A DNA stretch of 64,000 nt from Entonaema liquescens (lineage: Eukaryota > Ascomycota > Sordariomycetes > Xylariales > Xylariaceae): assembly GCA_902805475.1 (NCBI GenBank), contig CADCSX010000005.1, forward strand, positions 2,057,501 through 2,121,500, in the 5' to 3' direction. Below the pieces are notes generated by a model that was given only the letters and a program-made list of their open reading frames with translations, was not told where the DNA came from and did no database searches. How positions within the stretch are numbered: the first letter of the stretch is position 1; each line of letters starts with the position of its first letter. Of the stretch, positions 37,502 to 49,652 are shown piece after piece. The position numbers and the translations under genes are program-made.

Positions 37502-38367
37502 GGTGAAATATTGTTGAGAATGAGGGCTGAAGATGAGTATTTTTCGGTGAGTTTAGATATAGAGTCGGAAACCGGTATTATTTGTTCGAGGAGTAGAACA
37601 CTACTTTCTTTTTAATATGTGACGAGGGACGGTAGTAAGAGGTGAGGTCGAATCGAGTGGTCTAGCACTAATATTAGCCTGGGAGCTCTGACGCGCCAGG
37701 TTGGAGCCTTGGGGATGCAAGCAACGAGCTATGACCTTGTGGGAGCTCCTCTTAGAATTGATTACCTAAGGTATTCTGAGGTGGGACAAAAAAAGCTTGG
37801 ACTAGTTTTTACGGATATTACTGGGACCGGTATCCGAAGCAAGAACTTTATGTAGGTACTTAGGTACTTGATTATCATCTATCAAACAGCATTCTTATCA
37901 GATAGTCATGTATCTAATCTGCTAAAAAAAGTTCCCAATAGCAATTATCCCATCGATCTATGTCAACTGGCTGGACCAAGTTCTCCACTGAAAAGATTCA
38001 ATGTGAGAGCTTCATGAAATTTTTATTGGCAGCAATTCCAACCGTGGAATCTCATCTCACATATATCCTTGACTAGTTCACTCGTACTTACTGGTCTTAC
38101 ACTTACGGAGGCAAATTCCTAAATACAGCCACACTCTAAGACAAGACAAAACAAAATCAACCCCGAAGAACTGACGACAGCACGTGGATTTCACACGGCA
38201 GTGTATCGATTTGTTTGGTTTACTGGTCCTCCTCTCCCGATCCTGCTTCTCTTACTGGTAGCCGTCACACGCTTGAGCAACTAGTTTACTGTATTACCAT
38301 TCCCACCCCTTACTGATTAACTTTATATATCTTACCTTTACACCTTGCCTTTACCTTACCTTCACCA
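37502..38367. promoter_or_regulatory. Bidirectional promoter region, proteasome alpha-1 / WKF protein
   Basis: The 866 bases separate two divergent start codons. The right end just before 38368 is pyrimidine-rich (CTTTACACCTTGCCTTTACC), a common fungal core-promoter style. No TATA box was noted on either side and no other gene is supported. Confidence 0.5.
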
Positions 38368-39627
38368 ATGTCTTCTATTCCCCCAACTGGGAACGCGTCA
38401 GCCCAACGAGTTCCAGCTTGGAAACGATTGGGCCTTAAGCTTAAGCCTGCATCTGAAGACAGCCAGAACGCTACCTTACAAACGGGTACCGTTGCTCCGC
38501 CGGTGCCCAACCATCATCGGGAAAACCCTGCCGGCCCTATCAATGCCAATGCGAAGAGGAAATCTTCTGGTGTTCCTGCATTAGACCATTCGGCGAAAAA
38601 GCCAAAACGAGACACCTTTCAAAGCCAAGTTGCTTCCGCTCAGACACCACCAAAAAGGAACAAATCTGTTTCGTTCGCTACCGAGTCTACCCAAAACGCC
38701 GGGTCTGTCGCAACAAAGAACAGCACACAAACCACAAACAAGCAAAAACAGCCCTCTTCTAAAAAAGCCACCGCAGCCCCTGCAAAGCCGGCTAAGAAGC
38801 AAGCTGCTGTTAATCTGGAGCCGGCGCTTGTGTATTTACGGCAGTGGCACACGTCTAAGGATAACTGGAAGTTCAACAAAAACCACCAGACCAGGCTGCT
38901 GGAACAGGTTTTTGCTGATGAGACCACCATACCGGCAGCTGATATTAACATTTTCTATGAATACATTCGGGGTTTGAAGGGAGCTGTCAGAACGAGATTA
39001 AGGGAGCTTGCATCCGGTACTAAGGCGCAGGACATGGAACTGGGTTCACAAGGTTTCCCTACCTCTGATAAGGGGGTGGCTGAGAAGAGGCAGAGGGAAT
39101 ATGAAGAGGTCATTGCGGCTTTCTTACGGCAGCCAAGGATAACAGGGAAACGGCGTTTCGACGAAATAGACTATGTGCTACGGACTTCCGACATGGAGAT
39201 GCAACGTAGGGTTGTTAAGCGGATGCGTTGTGAGAACGTGCTAGATGAATTGTCCGATAGCGAGACCGAGACAGTATCAACTACGACCACTGCTGAGGAG
39301 TCAGAGGGCGCTATGAGCGAAGGTGCTACTGCAGCCGAAGATGTTCAACGCCTAAGATTGAATGATGGTCCCCTACAAAGGGTTAAGCGGAAGAGAAAGT
39401 CGCGAACTGTAGTCGTGGACGAAGATACCAGCTCAGAATCCGAGTCTGATTCAGATTCAGACTCTAGCTCAAGCAGCGATAGTAGCAGCTCTGATGACGA
39501 ATCAGGGGACGAGATAGCACAGCCCCAACTGCGTGCGGACGACGCCGATACTTCTTCCAGTAGCTCTTCGTCGGAGTCTGAATCCGCTTCCGATGATTCA
39601 GATGACGATTCCGAGGATGACGACTGA
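38368..39627 (+). CDS. WKF-domain nucleolar protein (C7orf50-like)
   Basis: Intronless 419-residue protein. The basic, Ser/Pro/Lys-rich N-terminus (KRKSSG, KKPKRD, PPKRNKSVSF) should be a nuclear/nucleolar signal. The WKF domain lies at about 148-215: ALVYLRQWHTSKDNWKFNKN with the name-giving Trp-Lys-Phe near residue 167, then HQTRLLEQVF and YIRGLKGAVRTRLREL. The C-terminal 130 residues contain a basic patch (VKRKRKSR) and two long Ser/Asp/Glu runs typical of nucleolar factors phosphorylated by CK2. Family members are linked to ribosome biogenesis; the exact role is not established. Divergent from the proteasome gene. Confidence 0.85.
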   Translation: MSSIPPTGNASAQRVPAWKRLGLKLKPASEDSQNATLQTGTVAPPVPNHHRENPAGPINANAKRKSSGVPALDHSAKKPKRDTFQSQVASAQTPPKRNKSVSFATESTQNAGSVATKNSTQTTNKQKQPSSKKATAAPAKPAKKQAAVNLEPALVYLRQWHTSKDNWKFNKNHQTRLLEQVFADETTIPAADINIFYEYIRGLKGAVRTRLRELASGTKAQDMELGSQGFPTSDKGVAEKRQREYEEVIAAFLRQPRITGKRRFDEIDYVLRTSDMEMQRRVVKRMRCENVLDELSDSETETVSTTTTAEESEGAMSEGATAAEDVQRLRLNDGPLQRVKRKRKSRTVVVDEDTSSESESDSDSDSSSSSDSSSSDDESGDEIAQPQLRADDADTSSSSSSSESESASDDSDDDSEDDD

Positions 39628-40114
39628 TCGGAATAAAATGGCCTACGTGTATTATCACTTGTCGCAACGATAGATAGACTGCGCACATTCTACGCAAAGG
39701 ATACCCAATTTCTCTTACGATAAAAATCATATTGTAATAGAATCAACTGCAAAATTTGACACAGATCAATACGTTATTCCTTCTGCAATTACTCAGCTAG
39801 CTAACTATACCGTTCAAGACTTCGTGATCATGAACACTTGTTCGAATATCAAATGCAATTTAGACGATGGCTAATGCGTCTTATTCAGCCAAAAAGCACA
39901 ACCTTTGATGAAACGCCACATGCCCTATATACTGCACGCCCGTATACTAAGAAAACAGCTTTGCTATTTGCCAGCCGAAACCGTCGTCAAGAATTGTGAT
40001 TGATCTTCCGATTTGCTAACAAAGGGGTCGCCTATCCGAAAGCTTCATGATGGAGCTCTGCTCCTGTTTCACCATGTATAAGCTAACCTAACATATCTCG
40101 AACAATTTCGTGGT
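39628..40114. other. Intergenic between convergent genes
   Basis: 3' flanks of the WKF gene (+) and tetraspan gene (-). Nothing further seen. Confidence 0.6.
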
Positions 40115-41037
40115 TTAGGCGTCAGTTGGGTCCTCGAGATATTCGTAGTCATCTTCCGGCGGCAGCAACCAGGCAGAGGCAGCCAGACTCGCCGCGATTA
40201 GGACGGATACAGACCCGCTAATGGTGCATATAATCCAGGACCAATCCAAAGACCAGCCTGGAATAATGAATTGGGAATCAGTATCGAAAAGATAGGCCTG
40301 GTCCACAAGATCAGAAAGAATTCGGCATTATATTAAGCAAGTATTCACGCAGAGATGCGTTTGGTTATAAAAACTTACTACGATGCCCATACTCGCAAAC
40401 TCAACAGCAGCGTCGGCAAGCAGAAGGCAGCCGATGAGCTTCCATCCCGTCTCGCGCTTGTATTTACCGCCGGCCATCACAACGAGGAACGTAATAAGGG
40501 TTGCGAGTTCGACGATAGTGGCGAAGGATATGAGGAAGCCGCTGCTCCTCCACATGGAGCAGAAGAACTGGTCGTCGTGGCAATCATCGTCGTTGGGGAA
40601 GGGTCGACAGGCGGGATCGTCGACGGAGGAGCAGCTCTGATGAAGGCCGATGTATTTCTTAAAGGTCGAGCCCGTATCTGCAGTGACGGAGTATGTGACC
40701 CAATGCGGCGTCAAGATGGACACTATGGTCATGATGGTTGCTATAATAGGCAGTTTATGTCAGCCATGATTGCGATGCGATTCTCCACGCAGTTCAACTA
40801 TGAACAATTAATGTCTTCCATTCGCATAAATATTACGATCGAATGAAATAGATATTATATTCATTCTACCCGATGAATATAATCCTAGTAGCTAAGAGTA
40901 GATGCGATGAGATGACTGAAGTTGGGTGCTGTGAACACATCGTATGCTTCTGCCTGCGTGGGACGATAAGGAGACAACAATGACGTACTACACACAAAGA
41001 CGCCGAGGGCGACGCCATAGACAATCGGGCGCGTCAT
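40115..41037 (-). CDS. Four-TM SUR7/claudin-like membrane protein
   Basis: Exons are 41037-40989 (MTRPIVYGVALGVFV), 40740-40379 and 40297-40115, giving 197 residues. The first donor may be GTACGT at 40988 or GTAGTA three bases earlier. Helix 1 runs through TIMTIVSILTPHW. The extracellular loop 1 has the claudin-style W, then GLHQSC and several Cys (SSVDDPACRPF, DDDCHDDQFFC). Helix 2 is SGFLISFATIVELATLITFLV, helix 3 WKLIGCLLLADAAVEFASMG, helix 4 WIICTISGSVSVLIAASLAASAW. The tail is acidic and cytosolic (PPEDDYEYLEDP). This topology fits the fungal SUR7/Rim9/Dcv1 group of cortical or pH-sensing tetraspans. Which subgroup is uncertain. The 248-base first intron is long for this genome. Confidence 0.72.
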
Positions 41038-43279
41038 AGCGATTGTGGACCCGGGGTAAAGGGAGAGAAAAACAAAAATAATAAAAAGAGCAGAAAGTAT
41101 TTCTAGTCCTTCAGCTATTCGTAACCCTTTTGAGACGAATCCGATGGTTCGTCCTCATATCAGATTGTTTGGAATTGCGCTTTGGAAAGGTGCGTTGGGC
41201 TAGCAGAAGGCTGTGGGAAGGACAGCGGATTTCATTGTCGGAGAGATGGTCGAAGGCAGCTTGACGGTTGCACGTTTCAATGCCGATCATGTGGCTGGCG
41301 TGACTTTCTAGTGGTCGCATTGGAATCCGCAGAGCCCACAATAGCCCATTAGATGTAGCTGTTAAGCCTTCGTCCTATGGCCTGTGCTTTGGAGGGGTCT
41401 TCGTTAGCGGTTATTGGCAGATCAGTAGCTTGACGCTTATCTTATCTATTCCCTAAGTGTTCCTCCAACACATTCTTGCGTTTTGTGCCCTGTCATATTC
41501 AGCTGCTACAGCTGCTACTCTTTTGTACTTCCAACCCTCCAATTCAATTATCTATTTCTATTTCAATAAACATAAATAACAAGTTAAACAAGATGTTCAA
41601 TACTATAAACCCCAGACTTAGGAGCAAATTACCTAAATTCTATTACTTATAACAAGACCATCGTGACATGTACTACCCGAGGAGCATCATGGTGGCTGTC
41701 ATCTGTTTCAAGAATAAGCCTCTGCAAAGCATTCACGAGCATGGCACACCGCGTTTTCGTGGGATCTACATGACTCTATCTTGCCTACGGTCGTATCTGG
41801 TGGAGCGATAGTTGCATATGAGCATCCCACACCAACGTCAACCTACCCTTTTCTTCTTCCAAAGGGGCTCGTTAGTATTACGATATTTCACAAGCGCTTC
41901 GACGAGAATTGCTTTTCCTTTTCCGTGTTTGCCGCCGACCCCTACATCTACCCACCTACCTGCGAGTCTCAACTACCCCTTGTGTCCAGATGCAGAGATG
42001 CTGCAGACTATTCAACTCTAAAGTTGCTTGGACATTTCATCTTCAAAACTCGGGATCTGATTTTACCTTTTAGGCATAGCGCTATGGTATTAATCGTGGT
42101 CGAGCAACCACTACTCTTCAAGGGTTTAACCTGAATCCGACTTTGAGGGCACCAATCGTGGCCCCTAAACGGGAGACGTGCCTAGCTTGGAGATTGTAGA
42201 TCTCACCTTTTCAATTATACGTCTACATATGTAGGGTTGCTTCAACAATCTACGTTGTATATTCAACGCTACCATCCTCTTAGTTCATGAGAAGGTTTAA
42301 AAAGCTACAAAAAAAAAAAAAGGGAGGGGTCCATTCAAGAAGCTTCAACAATGAATCCCCATTATTTACACTAAAGCATTGATCGACTTAACAGCTTGGT
42401 TTTAATGCTATGTCCCTAACGTGGATCACAAACATACTAAAAAATCAGTGGCTCTTCTAGTACCTCTTGGTATACATTTAGTATGGATCTATACCCAAGA
42501 TTAGATGGAAGGAATCTCATGCGGGTCATCGCAGGAAGCGAACATCACTGGATTTCATCCCGCTTTCTATGCCGCAATCGGCATACTACAAACATATGTG
42601 CTCAAAACATTTGATATATTCCGAGGATTACTACCGGAGAAAATAGGTAAGGGGAAGAAGCACGCAAGATTTCATGCCCTACACGTCAACATTTAGCCCT
42701 CCCTTGGTGCATTATCTTACCCCGTACCAACCCGCATTCGGTCAATGATTCATCAGATAACTGAGACAATCGGCCCTCCTTGCAAGCGTCGGACTTTACT
42801 AATCTCTCGGCGTTCGCGGCCCGGCCGGGACTGTGTTCTATTCTAGTTGATTTGTAAATATCTCTCGAGTGCCTCTCAAAACTTCTTTAAATGGTTTTCT
42901 TTCGATATCTTGCCACCAGATATTCTGGTCTCCCCGAGAATCAATATTGGCCCTGGAGGTCGCCGTGTCTCTAGAGGTCATTCTAAGGCGGCAGAACCCA
43001 CTAGTAACGCCACTCGATATTTTACTACTCTAGACCTACTCATGTCTAGATAATATCCGAAGGGATCTCGAAGTACTCTTCTCAAAATACCCGTTACATT
43101 CAGTGCTATGGACGGCTGAACCTATATCTCGTGGTCCTATGCTATGACCACTCCAGAGTCATTAAACTAGGCAAATTCGTCTTGTATACCTGGTGTAGGG
43201 GCTAGAGTTGTCCTTTTTCAGCGATCCCTAGTCCTTGTTAGTTTTACAGCTTTTTAGCACATGGTAATGATATGTTACA
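41038..43279. other. 2.2-kb intergenic region between divergent genes
   Basis: Upstream DNA of both the tetraspan (-) and SIS (+) genes. Frames at 41781-42134 and 42505-42696 lack motifs. A 13-base A tract lies near 42310. No gene is supported. Confidence 0.55.
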
Positions 43280-44518
43280 ATGGTCGAACACCAACCTGTC
43301 CACAACAGCGAAGTCTATCTGTTAGGATTAAGACCACGCCCTACCGTCCCCCCTCCTTCTCCGCCTTCACCTTCAACGCCGCGAGAAGCTGAGCCAAATA
43401 ACACCGCCATCGAAGAGCTCTGCTTAGACGATGCCGAAATTTTCGAGGACCCTTTAGAGTCCAGTTCGCTTACCAAGCAAAGGGTCTCGGGAGCTGTTCA
43501 CGTTTTAAGCACAGAAGCGACTGCTCTTCGGAATCTTACTCATTTATACAGGACTGATGCGACCGCTGCAGAGGGCTTCAGTGCCGCAGTAGGAGCCATA
43601 ACAAGACACGAAGGTGAACGTGGCAAATTAGTTATAATAGGAGTTGGAAAGTCAGGGCATATCTCAAAGAAGCTGGTCGCGACTTTCAATAGCCTTGGAG
43701 TTCATGCGACCTTTCTACATCCTACGGAAGCTCTTCATGGTGACCTTGGGAAGATTGGGAAATATGATGTCGTTCTCTTCATCACGTTCTCAGGCAAAAC
43801 TCCTGAGCTTCTGACTTTACTACCACACCTGGATGCAGCATTGCCGGTTATTGTTCTTACTTCTCACACTCGACCAGATGAGTGCGAGCTCATACGGCAA
43901 CGGCGGGATGCAATCCTTCTCCCAGCACCTATCCATGAGTCCGAGATCGTATCGTTTGGCGTTTCGGCTCCCACAACATCTACCACTGTGGCCCTCGCGT
44001 TAGGGGACGCGCTTGCGGTTGTAGCATCTCAGGAGCTGCATTCAACCGTTGCACCAGTTTTTGCTAAAAACCACCCTGGTGGCGCCATCGGCCAAACGTT
44101 CAATAAACCCCGCCAGATTCGCGACATTGCCATTCCTCTTTGCGGAATTCCAGAGTGGCCAAATTCGGGCGACGAGGCTTGCGGCGCAGACATACTTAAG
44201 CTGGGCTATAACTCGGAATCCGGATGGGTTCGAGTCAATGATGCAGTCGCCTCTCCAAGACGTATAAGACGGCTTGAAACGGCACACATGGCATGGCGGA
44301 TATCTGATATCCCTAATTTAGTAGTAGAAAGGGGCGAATGGATTAGCATCCGCGCCGACACAAGGATATCACAGGCCGCGGAATGGCTTAGAGAGCCTCT
44401 TATGTCGCCTGACTTTAGCGAAGCGTCTTTTAGCGAAGATTCAATTTTGGCGGTGGTAGAAAACGGAGAGATAGTTGGTGTTCTCGAAGTTGGCCACCTT
44501 TTAAGCCTGCAGGAGTAA
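43280..44518 (+). CDS. SIS-domain sugar-phosphate isomerase, KpsF/KdsD (arabinose-5-phosphate isomerase) type
   Basis: Intronless 412-residue protein. After a Pro-rich leader (PPPSPPSPSTP, residues 24-34), the SIS domain spans about 70-255. GVGKSGHISKKLVATFNSLG at 121-140 is the phosphate-binding loop, HPTEALHGDLG at 147-157 matches the HP-E--HGDLG block of arabinose-5-phosphate isomerases, and FSGKTPELL and NHPGG (264-268) follow; bacterial KdsD catalytic Lys and His fall in these blocks. The last 140 residues look like a worn CBS-domain pair (RISDIPNLVV, ILAVVENGEIVGVLEVGHLL). Bacterial homologues feed Kdo synthesis, which fungi lack, so the substrate here is unknown. Ancient transfer is possible but the coding style matches the host. 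Confidence 0.88.
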   Translation: MVEHQPVHNSEVYLLGLRPRPTVPPPSPPSPSTPREAEPNNTAIEELCLDDAEIFEDPLESSSLTKQRVSGAVHVLSTEATALRNLTHLYRTDATAAEGFSAAVGAITRHEGERGKLVIIGVGKSGHISKKLVATFNSLGVHATFLHPTEALHGDLGKIGKYDVVLFITFSGKTPELLTLLPHLDAALPVIVLTSHTRPDECELIRQRRDAILLPAPIHESEIVSFGVSAPTTSTTVALALGDALAVVASQELHSTVAPVFAKNHPGGAIGQTFNKPRQIRDIAIPLCGIPEWPNSGDEACGADILKLGYNSESGWVRVNDAVASPRRIRRLETAHMAWRISDIPNLVVERGEWISIRADTRISQAAEWLREPLMSPDFSEASFSEDSILAVVENGEIVGVLEVGHLLSLQE

Positions 44519-45615
44519 GGGGAGGGGGGTTCGGTATATTCAGCACGGACGCTCGTCATGTATGAGCCAATATAAGAAGTGATACCTGGGAATAATCCTA
44601 CATAGGAAAGGTCAGCATACCATAATTAGGATTGTTTCTAGAATAAGATTCCCGGGAGGATGGATCAAGGACCTTCATTTGGGTTTCCAACTACCAGGCA
44701 TCGGATACCCAACTTATACTTACTGGCCATCTATTTTCTACGGCTACGTCTCAACTTATTATTGCATATTATGATTTGTTAGTCTTATATCTTATGGTAA
44801 AGTCCATCAGCAACCAAGTTTCCTACGGAGGTAAGTATTATAAGAGGATCTTCTGAATACTTAAGTGCCGACGGAAAACTAGACGACGAGTACTTGAGGT
44901 ATACATGGATAAGTATACGCTCTCAATCTTATTCGAACGGGTGACAGCTGTTATAACGTATAGTTAAACTCATAAGCTGGACATGTGCTATCTGATTCTT
45001 GATAAAGTTAGCTAAAGGGGATAACTTGGGCTTCGAGAACAATTCGATCACCTTATAATTGGTACCGAGGGTAATGAGCTTCGTCTGGCTGCCTTAACTC
45101 GACATTGATGAGTAACTGAGCAATTTTCCTAGTACCATCCGTTTCTAGCTTATTCAGAAGTCGGCAGACTAGCCTTGTCACGGATATCACCGCGTTGTAT
45201 TTTAAGGGGGGCGGTTGAGCGTAGTGCATCACTCACCAAGTTGCCATTTTATTCCTCTCGCTCTCTTCTACAATGTCGGAGATAGTCTCTACTTTTCTAA
45301 TCATGCTAACATGCTATTTTAGCAGGCGAAGTTTTGCACTTAAAATTATCTAGACGGTTTATTAGAGGAAGTCTATGTATATTCAGATGGTCAAACCATC
45401 CACATCCTTATATACTTCTCCCTGTGCCGTTCTCTATGTGGTAGTATAAATGCGGTTGATATTCGTGGTAATATCAAGTAAAATAGACTGTACACTTGAA
45501 TATCAGGTAGGTATAGCATTAATCGTAGCCAGGAGCACACTTCTAACGGGCTCCATAAGACTTCATAACCGTATTATGTGCGCTAGTCGGTATTATTATT
45601 CGGTTTTCAATTATG
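44519..45615. other. Intergenic between convergent genes
   Basis: A+T-leaning 3' flanks of the SIS gene (+) and the single-pass membrane protein gene (-). No feature supported. Confidence 0.6.
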
Positions 45616-46901
45616 TTACTGGGGAGGGTAGTAATGTGACGACGAGGATGATGGTGGTGGTGGTACGGCCCTGGCTGTCGCTAACCATGGCGTCGATAAA
45701 GATACTTTTACGTTTCGGTCATACTCTCCTTCTAATTCCATCCGCCTCCTAATCTCTTCCTCTGAATCGTGATGGGGGGTTCCCATAAGTTCCGCCCCTT
45801 GGTATGGTGTTCCCCCTATTTCCGTTCTTGTCCTTCCGTTTATATGTTGTTGGTATAGCGAGCCCTCCATCTCCCCGTGGGGCACTGTTCGGGCGTGCGT
45901 ATGTGTACTCGACGTCTGGGGAGGCGGTAAACATGGTGTCGAGGCATCCCAAGCGTCTCTTTCATATGGTGGGTATTGATATCTTTCGGATGAGCTGGGC
46001 GTTTCTCGTCGGTCGGGCGGGTATGTTGGCAAGACATGGGCGCTGGCTTCCATACCCTTTCCTCCACCACCGTTCGCAAATTGGGCGACGTCGGTTGTCG
46101 GGGGTTTCCTCCTAGCTGCTTTCCGCGTCCTGTACATCATGAATAGAGCGGCACCTAATGCCGCAAGCCCGGTGACGCCTAAAGACACACCAATACCAAT
46201 TCCAGCTGCGGTACCCCCTGAAAGCCCGCTTCCACTGGATCCTTCACAACTGGAATTCCCCGTTGATATATGATTTGCCAATGCGTCTGCTACCGATGCG
46301 TCGCAATTACCCGCACTAGCTGTTGTAGATCCGGTTTGGGTGGCAAATGTCCAACCGTTGACAGGAATCGCCGCTACTACTGTATCTGCCGTGACGCTGG
46401 AACTAGATATTTTCCAATCGGGATCCCTTTGCGCATAGGTGACCACGCTTCCCTTCTTGATCGCTGACGTGCACTCGCCCGTATCTCCCGGGCCTTGGAA
46501 CTTTGCGAAGTCATACTCTCTGCGGATAAATGGTTAATATACTATTCCAAAATCGCATATCGCTAAACGCACAATGGGCAACATGCCACATAGGTACTCG
46601 AGGCATCTTTGGCAGACATCGTGGCAGTATAGTAATCGCTCGGACACGTAACCGGCCCTATGCTGAGTACCGTCTGTCGATTGGAACCAAGACGATCTTG
46701 TAACCACCAGGTGGTCACTGGTTTGGGATGACAAGTGGCATCGTTCTCAACGGATAGTCCATAGCCCGGGTCCCACGCAGCGAGGATGCTCGGCACAAAT
46801 TTCCAAAGCAAGTTCTCGCAGCCGGGTTGGTGAGGATGCGCCGTCGTGATAGGAATCCAGGAAGTCACGATGCCACCGTTCGTCTCTGGGAGCCGATTCA
46901 T
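45616..46901 (-). CDS. Single-pass membrane protein with Cys-rich ectodomain
   Basis: Exons 46901-46573 and 46519-45616 flank a 53-base intron (GTGCGT donor, TTAAC branch), giving 410 residues. The ectodomain has scattered cysteines, including CPSDYY and YVACCP, a pattern common in fungal cell-surface proteins of sensor or mucin type. A Gly/Ser-rich stretch (SSCEGSSGSGLSGGTAAG) then leads to one helix, IGVSLGVTGLAALGAALFMMY, followed by the stop-transfer RTRKAARRKP. The cytosolic tail is rich in Pro, Ser, Tyr and His (YQYPPYERDAW) and ends in a poly-Ser/Pro segment. No classical signal peptide is present at the chosen Met, as is usual for this family, though an upstream exon is not excluded. 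Exact function is unknown. Confidence 0.75.
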
Positions 46902-48365
46902 TTTCGGTTACGAACAGTAGAACAGCACCATAGAAAACCAAATAGAGAGAGAGGAAGAAAGAGAGAAAGAGGATCGTCTAGCTCTGGAATATGCCGACAT
47001 GGGTGGGCCATTACACCATTTTATGAGGGTTCCTGGACGCTGACCCCTACAAGGTAGATACAATATATACTGGACATAATGGTAGCGAAGCTTTAATTGG
47101 TGGCTTCTATTTCTGTCGATTTCTGAACCATGCTCGACAAGTCTCGCTAGTAACGGATTTGGTATCACGTAGCCTACCTGTCGGGAATGGTGCTGGGGGT
47201 TACTGAGGGTGCTGAGGAGCGAAGGATTCAAACCCGGAGAGTAGGTAAGGCTAAGCGCCCTTTCCAGGATACCACGCGAGGACGATTCTGAATCGAGAGC
47301 TATACTCATCAAGAAGCTAGCTTCAGGAGAGGATAATTTACGGTCTTTCCCACGGGTTGTTAGTGGTAACTAATAGAATTTCGCTCAGTATCCCCATCTG
47401 ATATTAACCCTACAGGCTCGTACGACTTTAGAAATACTGTGTAGGTAATAATTGGGGCTATAGAACCCTGCGTCTTATAAGTCCTGTAAGCCCAGCCACT
47501 GTATCAGGTCCAGACCATGAGATCCTGTTCTTCAGGTGTAGCTACTTTTGCTTCAGCACCTCAACCATCCATAAGTAATATTCTGTCCGTTTATTGACAA
47601 CCACGTAACCTACTTACCCGTCTTGAATTGAGGTTAAGTAGACCATCAGTCTAGGTAACTGTTATAATTAAGAACAAATTTACATCTCTTAAGTGCAATG
47701 ATTCTCAGAGGTGGAAAAAACTGGTAAAACGCTGTGGACTATGGTAGGATCGGCCAAGACTCTAGAACTGCGAAAGCAAATTAGTTTAGTTCAGCTCGAC
47801 ACTGCAGTCAGCAATTAATGGGGCTACCGGGATGCCCGCCAATATACCTACGCCAAGATCCAGCACGGTAGTGGAGGCGAAGTTGCGGCCGGCACCTGTA
47901 TCTAGAAGCGCGATAGGGCTGAATCTGCTTGCCCAACCGTGCGGATGTGGCTACTGGAAAGGGGCTAATTTACTACCTACATATCACATTAGTCAGACGG
48001 GAAGATACAATATACCGTCGCATAGAAAACTGGATAGATATTAGTAAGTATTTCTGAAGACGCTCACGTTAAATATATAGGAATGACATGCTATAAGGCG
48101 AGACCAAAAGACACATCACTCTAATTGCAATAGTCTCTTCAGTATAATAGCATATAAACAATCCTCTAAGGCGAGTATAGTTATCAATTCTACTCGAAAC
48201 ATTATTCCAATGCGCTAATTGAGAGGTTTGTACGCATAGCGGTGTAGAAATAAGAGAAGGAAAAAAGGAGAGAGAGATGGTCATCTAGGGAATCGACCCT
48301 CAGCGCCTAACGACCTATTATTGACACCTGTAACGAGGGTATTCGTAGGAGTGCTTACTGCTCTG
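46902..48365. other. Intergenic, upstream of the membrane-protein gene
   Basis: Minus-strand frame 46908-47312 (MSIALDSESSSRGILERAL and onward) abuts the membrane-protein start and may be leader sequence. It has no recognised domain. The rest, including 47832-48044, shows nothing I can support. Confidence 0.45.
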
Positions 48366-49652
48366 TTACCCGTATCCAGCCTCTGTCCTCGACTTTCCTA
48401 TGAAGCGAACTATGACCGGTGCATCTGTACATAGTTCCCCCAGTGCTTCCCGAATCTCGTACCTTTCTAATCCATGATCCCACCCACAAACTTCGATGAC
48501 CTTTGGTGGCCGAATAACCCACGGCCCTACTTCATCGGCGCCCAATAGAAAATCCAGAACGTTGTTAACTAATCTACAACACCCCATAGTACAGAAGCAT
48601 TCTTCAAAGCTTATTTGAAGCCGATTTAGGCTTAGCTTCTTCAAATATCGTACTAGGACACCCCATGAGTAGAGAATATCGAATTTTACGGAGTCATGGA
48701 TCCGCAGCGTGCGTTTCTCTAAGTATCTCTTTGTGTCTATCTTTAAGTTTACTTCTGTAGGTGTATTATCCTCGTTAGATCGGCAAGTCGGCTCATACAT
48801 GCGCTCATAAAATGAAGCAACCTTTCCTCGCATGTCAAAAGTGAGACTTATGTCTTGTATTTGGTTAGAGACCCGGAGGTGGGATGGAACCTTCGTACGC
48901 TCGTCGAACATGGGGAGGCCGCTAAAGGCGTACGGGAAGACAAAACGGTTGCGCCCATAGAATATTGGTATCGTCTCAGCTTGGACTATTTGGCTTACAC
49001 CGCAAATCAAACCAATGCTCCGCCCATACAAAGCCCCCCAGTTATCCGGAAGACCCTCATACCGCGGATACAACTGTTTATTAAAATCGCGAGCACACGT
49101 AATGTCGTACTTTATTTCGGAGTCATTAACGGTGTTCGGCATAAAAACTGTCCCTTTCAGTAAATGATACTTATAAATCATATTACGAATCTTAGGGGGG
49201 AGATTCACTATAGTAGGTAGTTACAGTTAGCTTATATATAGCTATTTCGTCTAACTAGAAGACTTGATAAGAAAACTGTTAAGGACAGAGATGTTTAGCA
49301 AGGTATTAATTATCTTTGTGATCCATATATGTCAAAGTATCCCCTTTCTGGATTCGGGTAGGATGTTTGAGAACAAACACTACTTACTGAAACCATGGAA
49401 CTCTAACCAACTGTGTCTATGCCCGGGGTGAAAATACTCCGAAGTAGTTCCATCAGAGCGCTCTGAAGCGGTGTCGACGGAGTGCTGTGTTTTCTCTGCT
49501 CTTGAGACTCTGAGGGCCTGTATCTTCCAATACTCTTCCAAGCGAGTGGTCCAGTCTTTGGTACGCTGTAATATCAGGAAGGCCTCTGTATAATCATCAG
49601 GGGGCTGGTCCGTAACCTCCCATTTAAAGGCCTGCTCTAGAGAAACGGGCAT
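48366..49652 (-). CDS. F-box-like / DUF7730-type fungal protein
   Basis: Exon 1 is 49652-49388 and exon 2 is 49207-48366, with an intron of 180 bases (GTAAGT donor, TATAG acceptor), giving 368 residues. The splice creates an ATG codon from A|TG, producing FHGF-M-NLPPKIRNMIYKYHLL. The LPPxIRNMIYxYLL motif is the F-box-like opening of a very large fungal family. GVSQIVQAETIPIFYGRNRFVF (CRQI-x-E-A-x-P-I-F-Y-x-x-N-x-F in relatives) is its second signature. The C-terminal half has several Cys (FEECFCTMGCCRLV). Family members are common, fast-evolving and mostly uncharacterised. The N-terminal 88 residues are charged and of unknown type; if exon 1 is wrong, the protein could start near the LPPKIRNM motif. 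Confidence 0.7.

Noticed and set aside
41781..42134. 117-codon plus-strand frame as a gene
   Set aside because: No motif, irregular composition and no splice or promoter support.
46908..47312. 134-codon minus-strand frame upstream of the membrane-protein gene
   Set aside because: No domain, and ends just before the next start in a different frame; more likely leader sequence.
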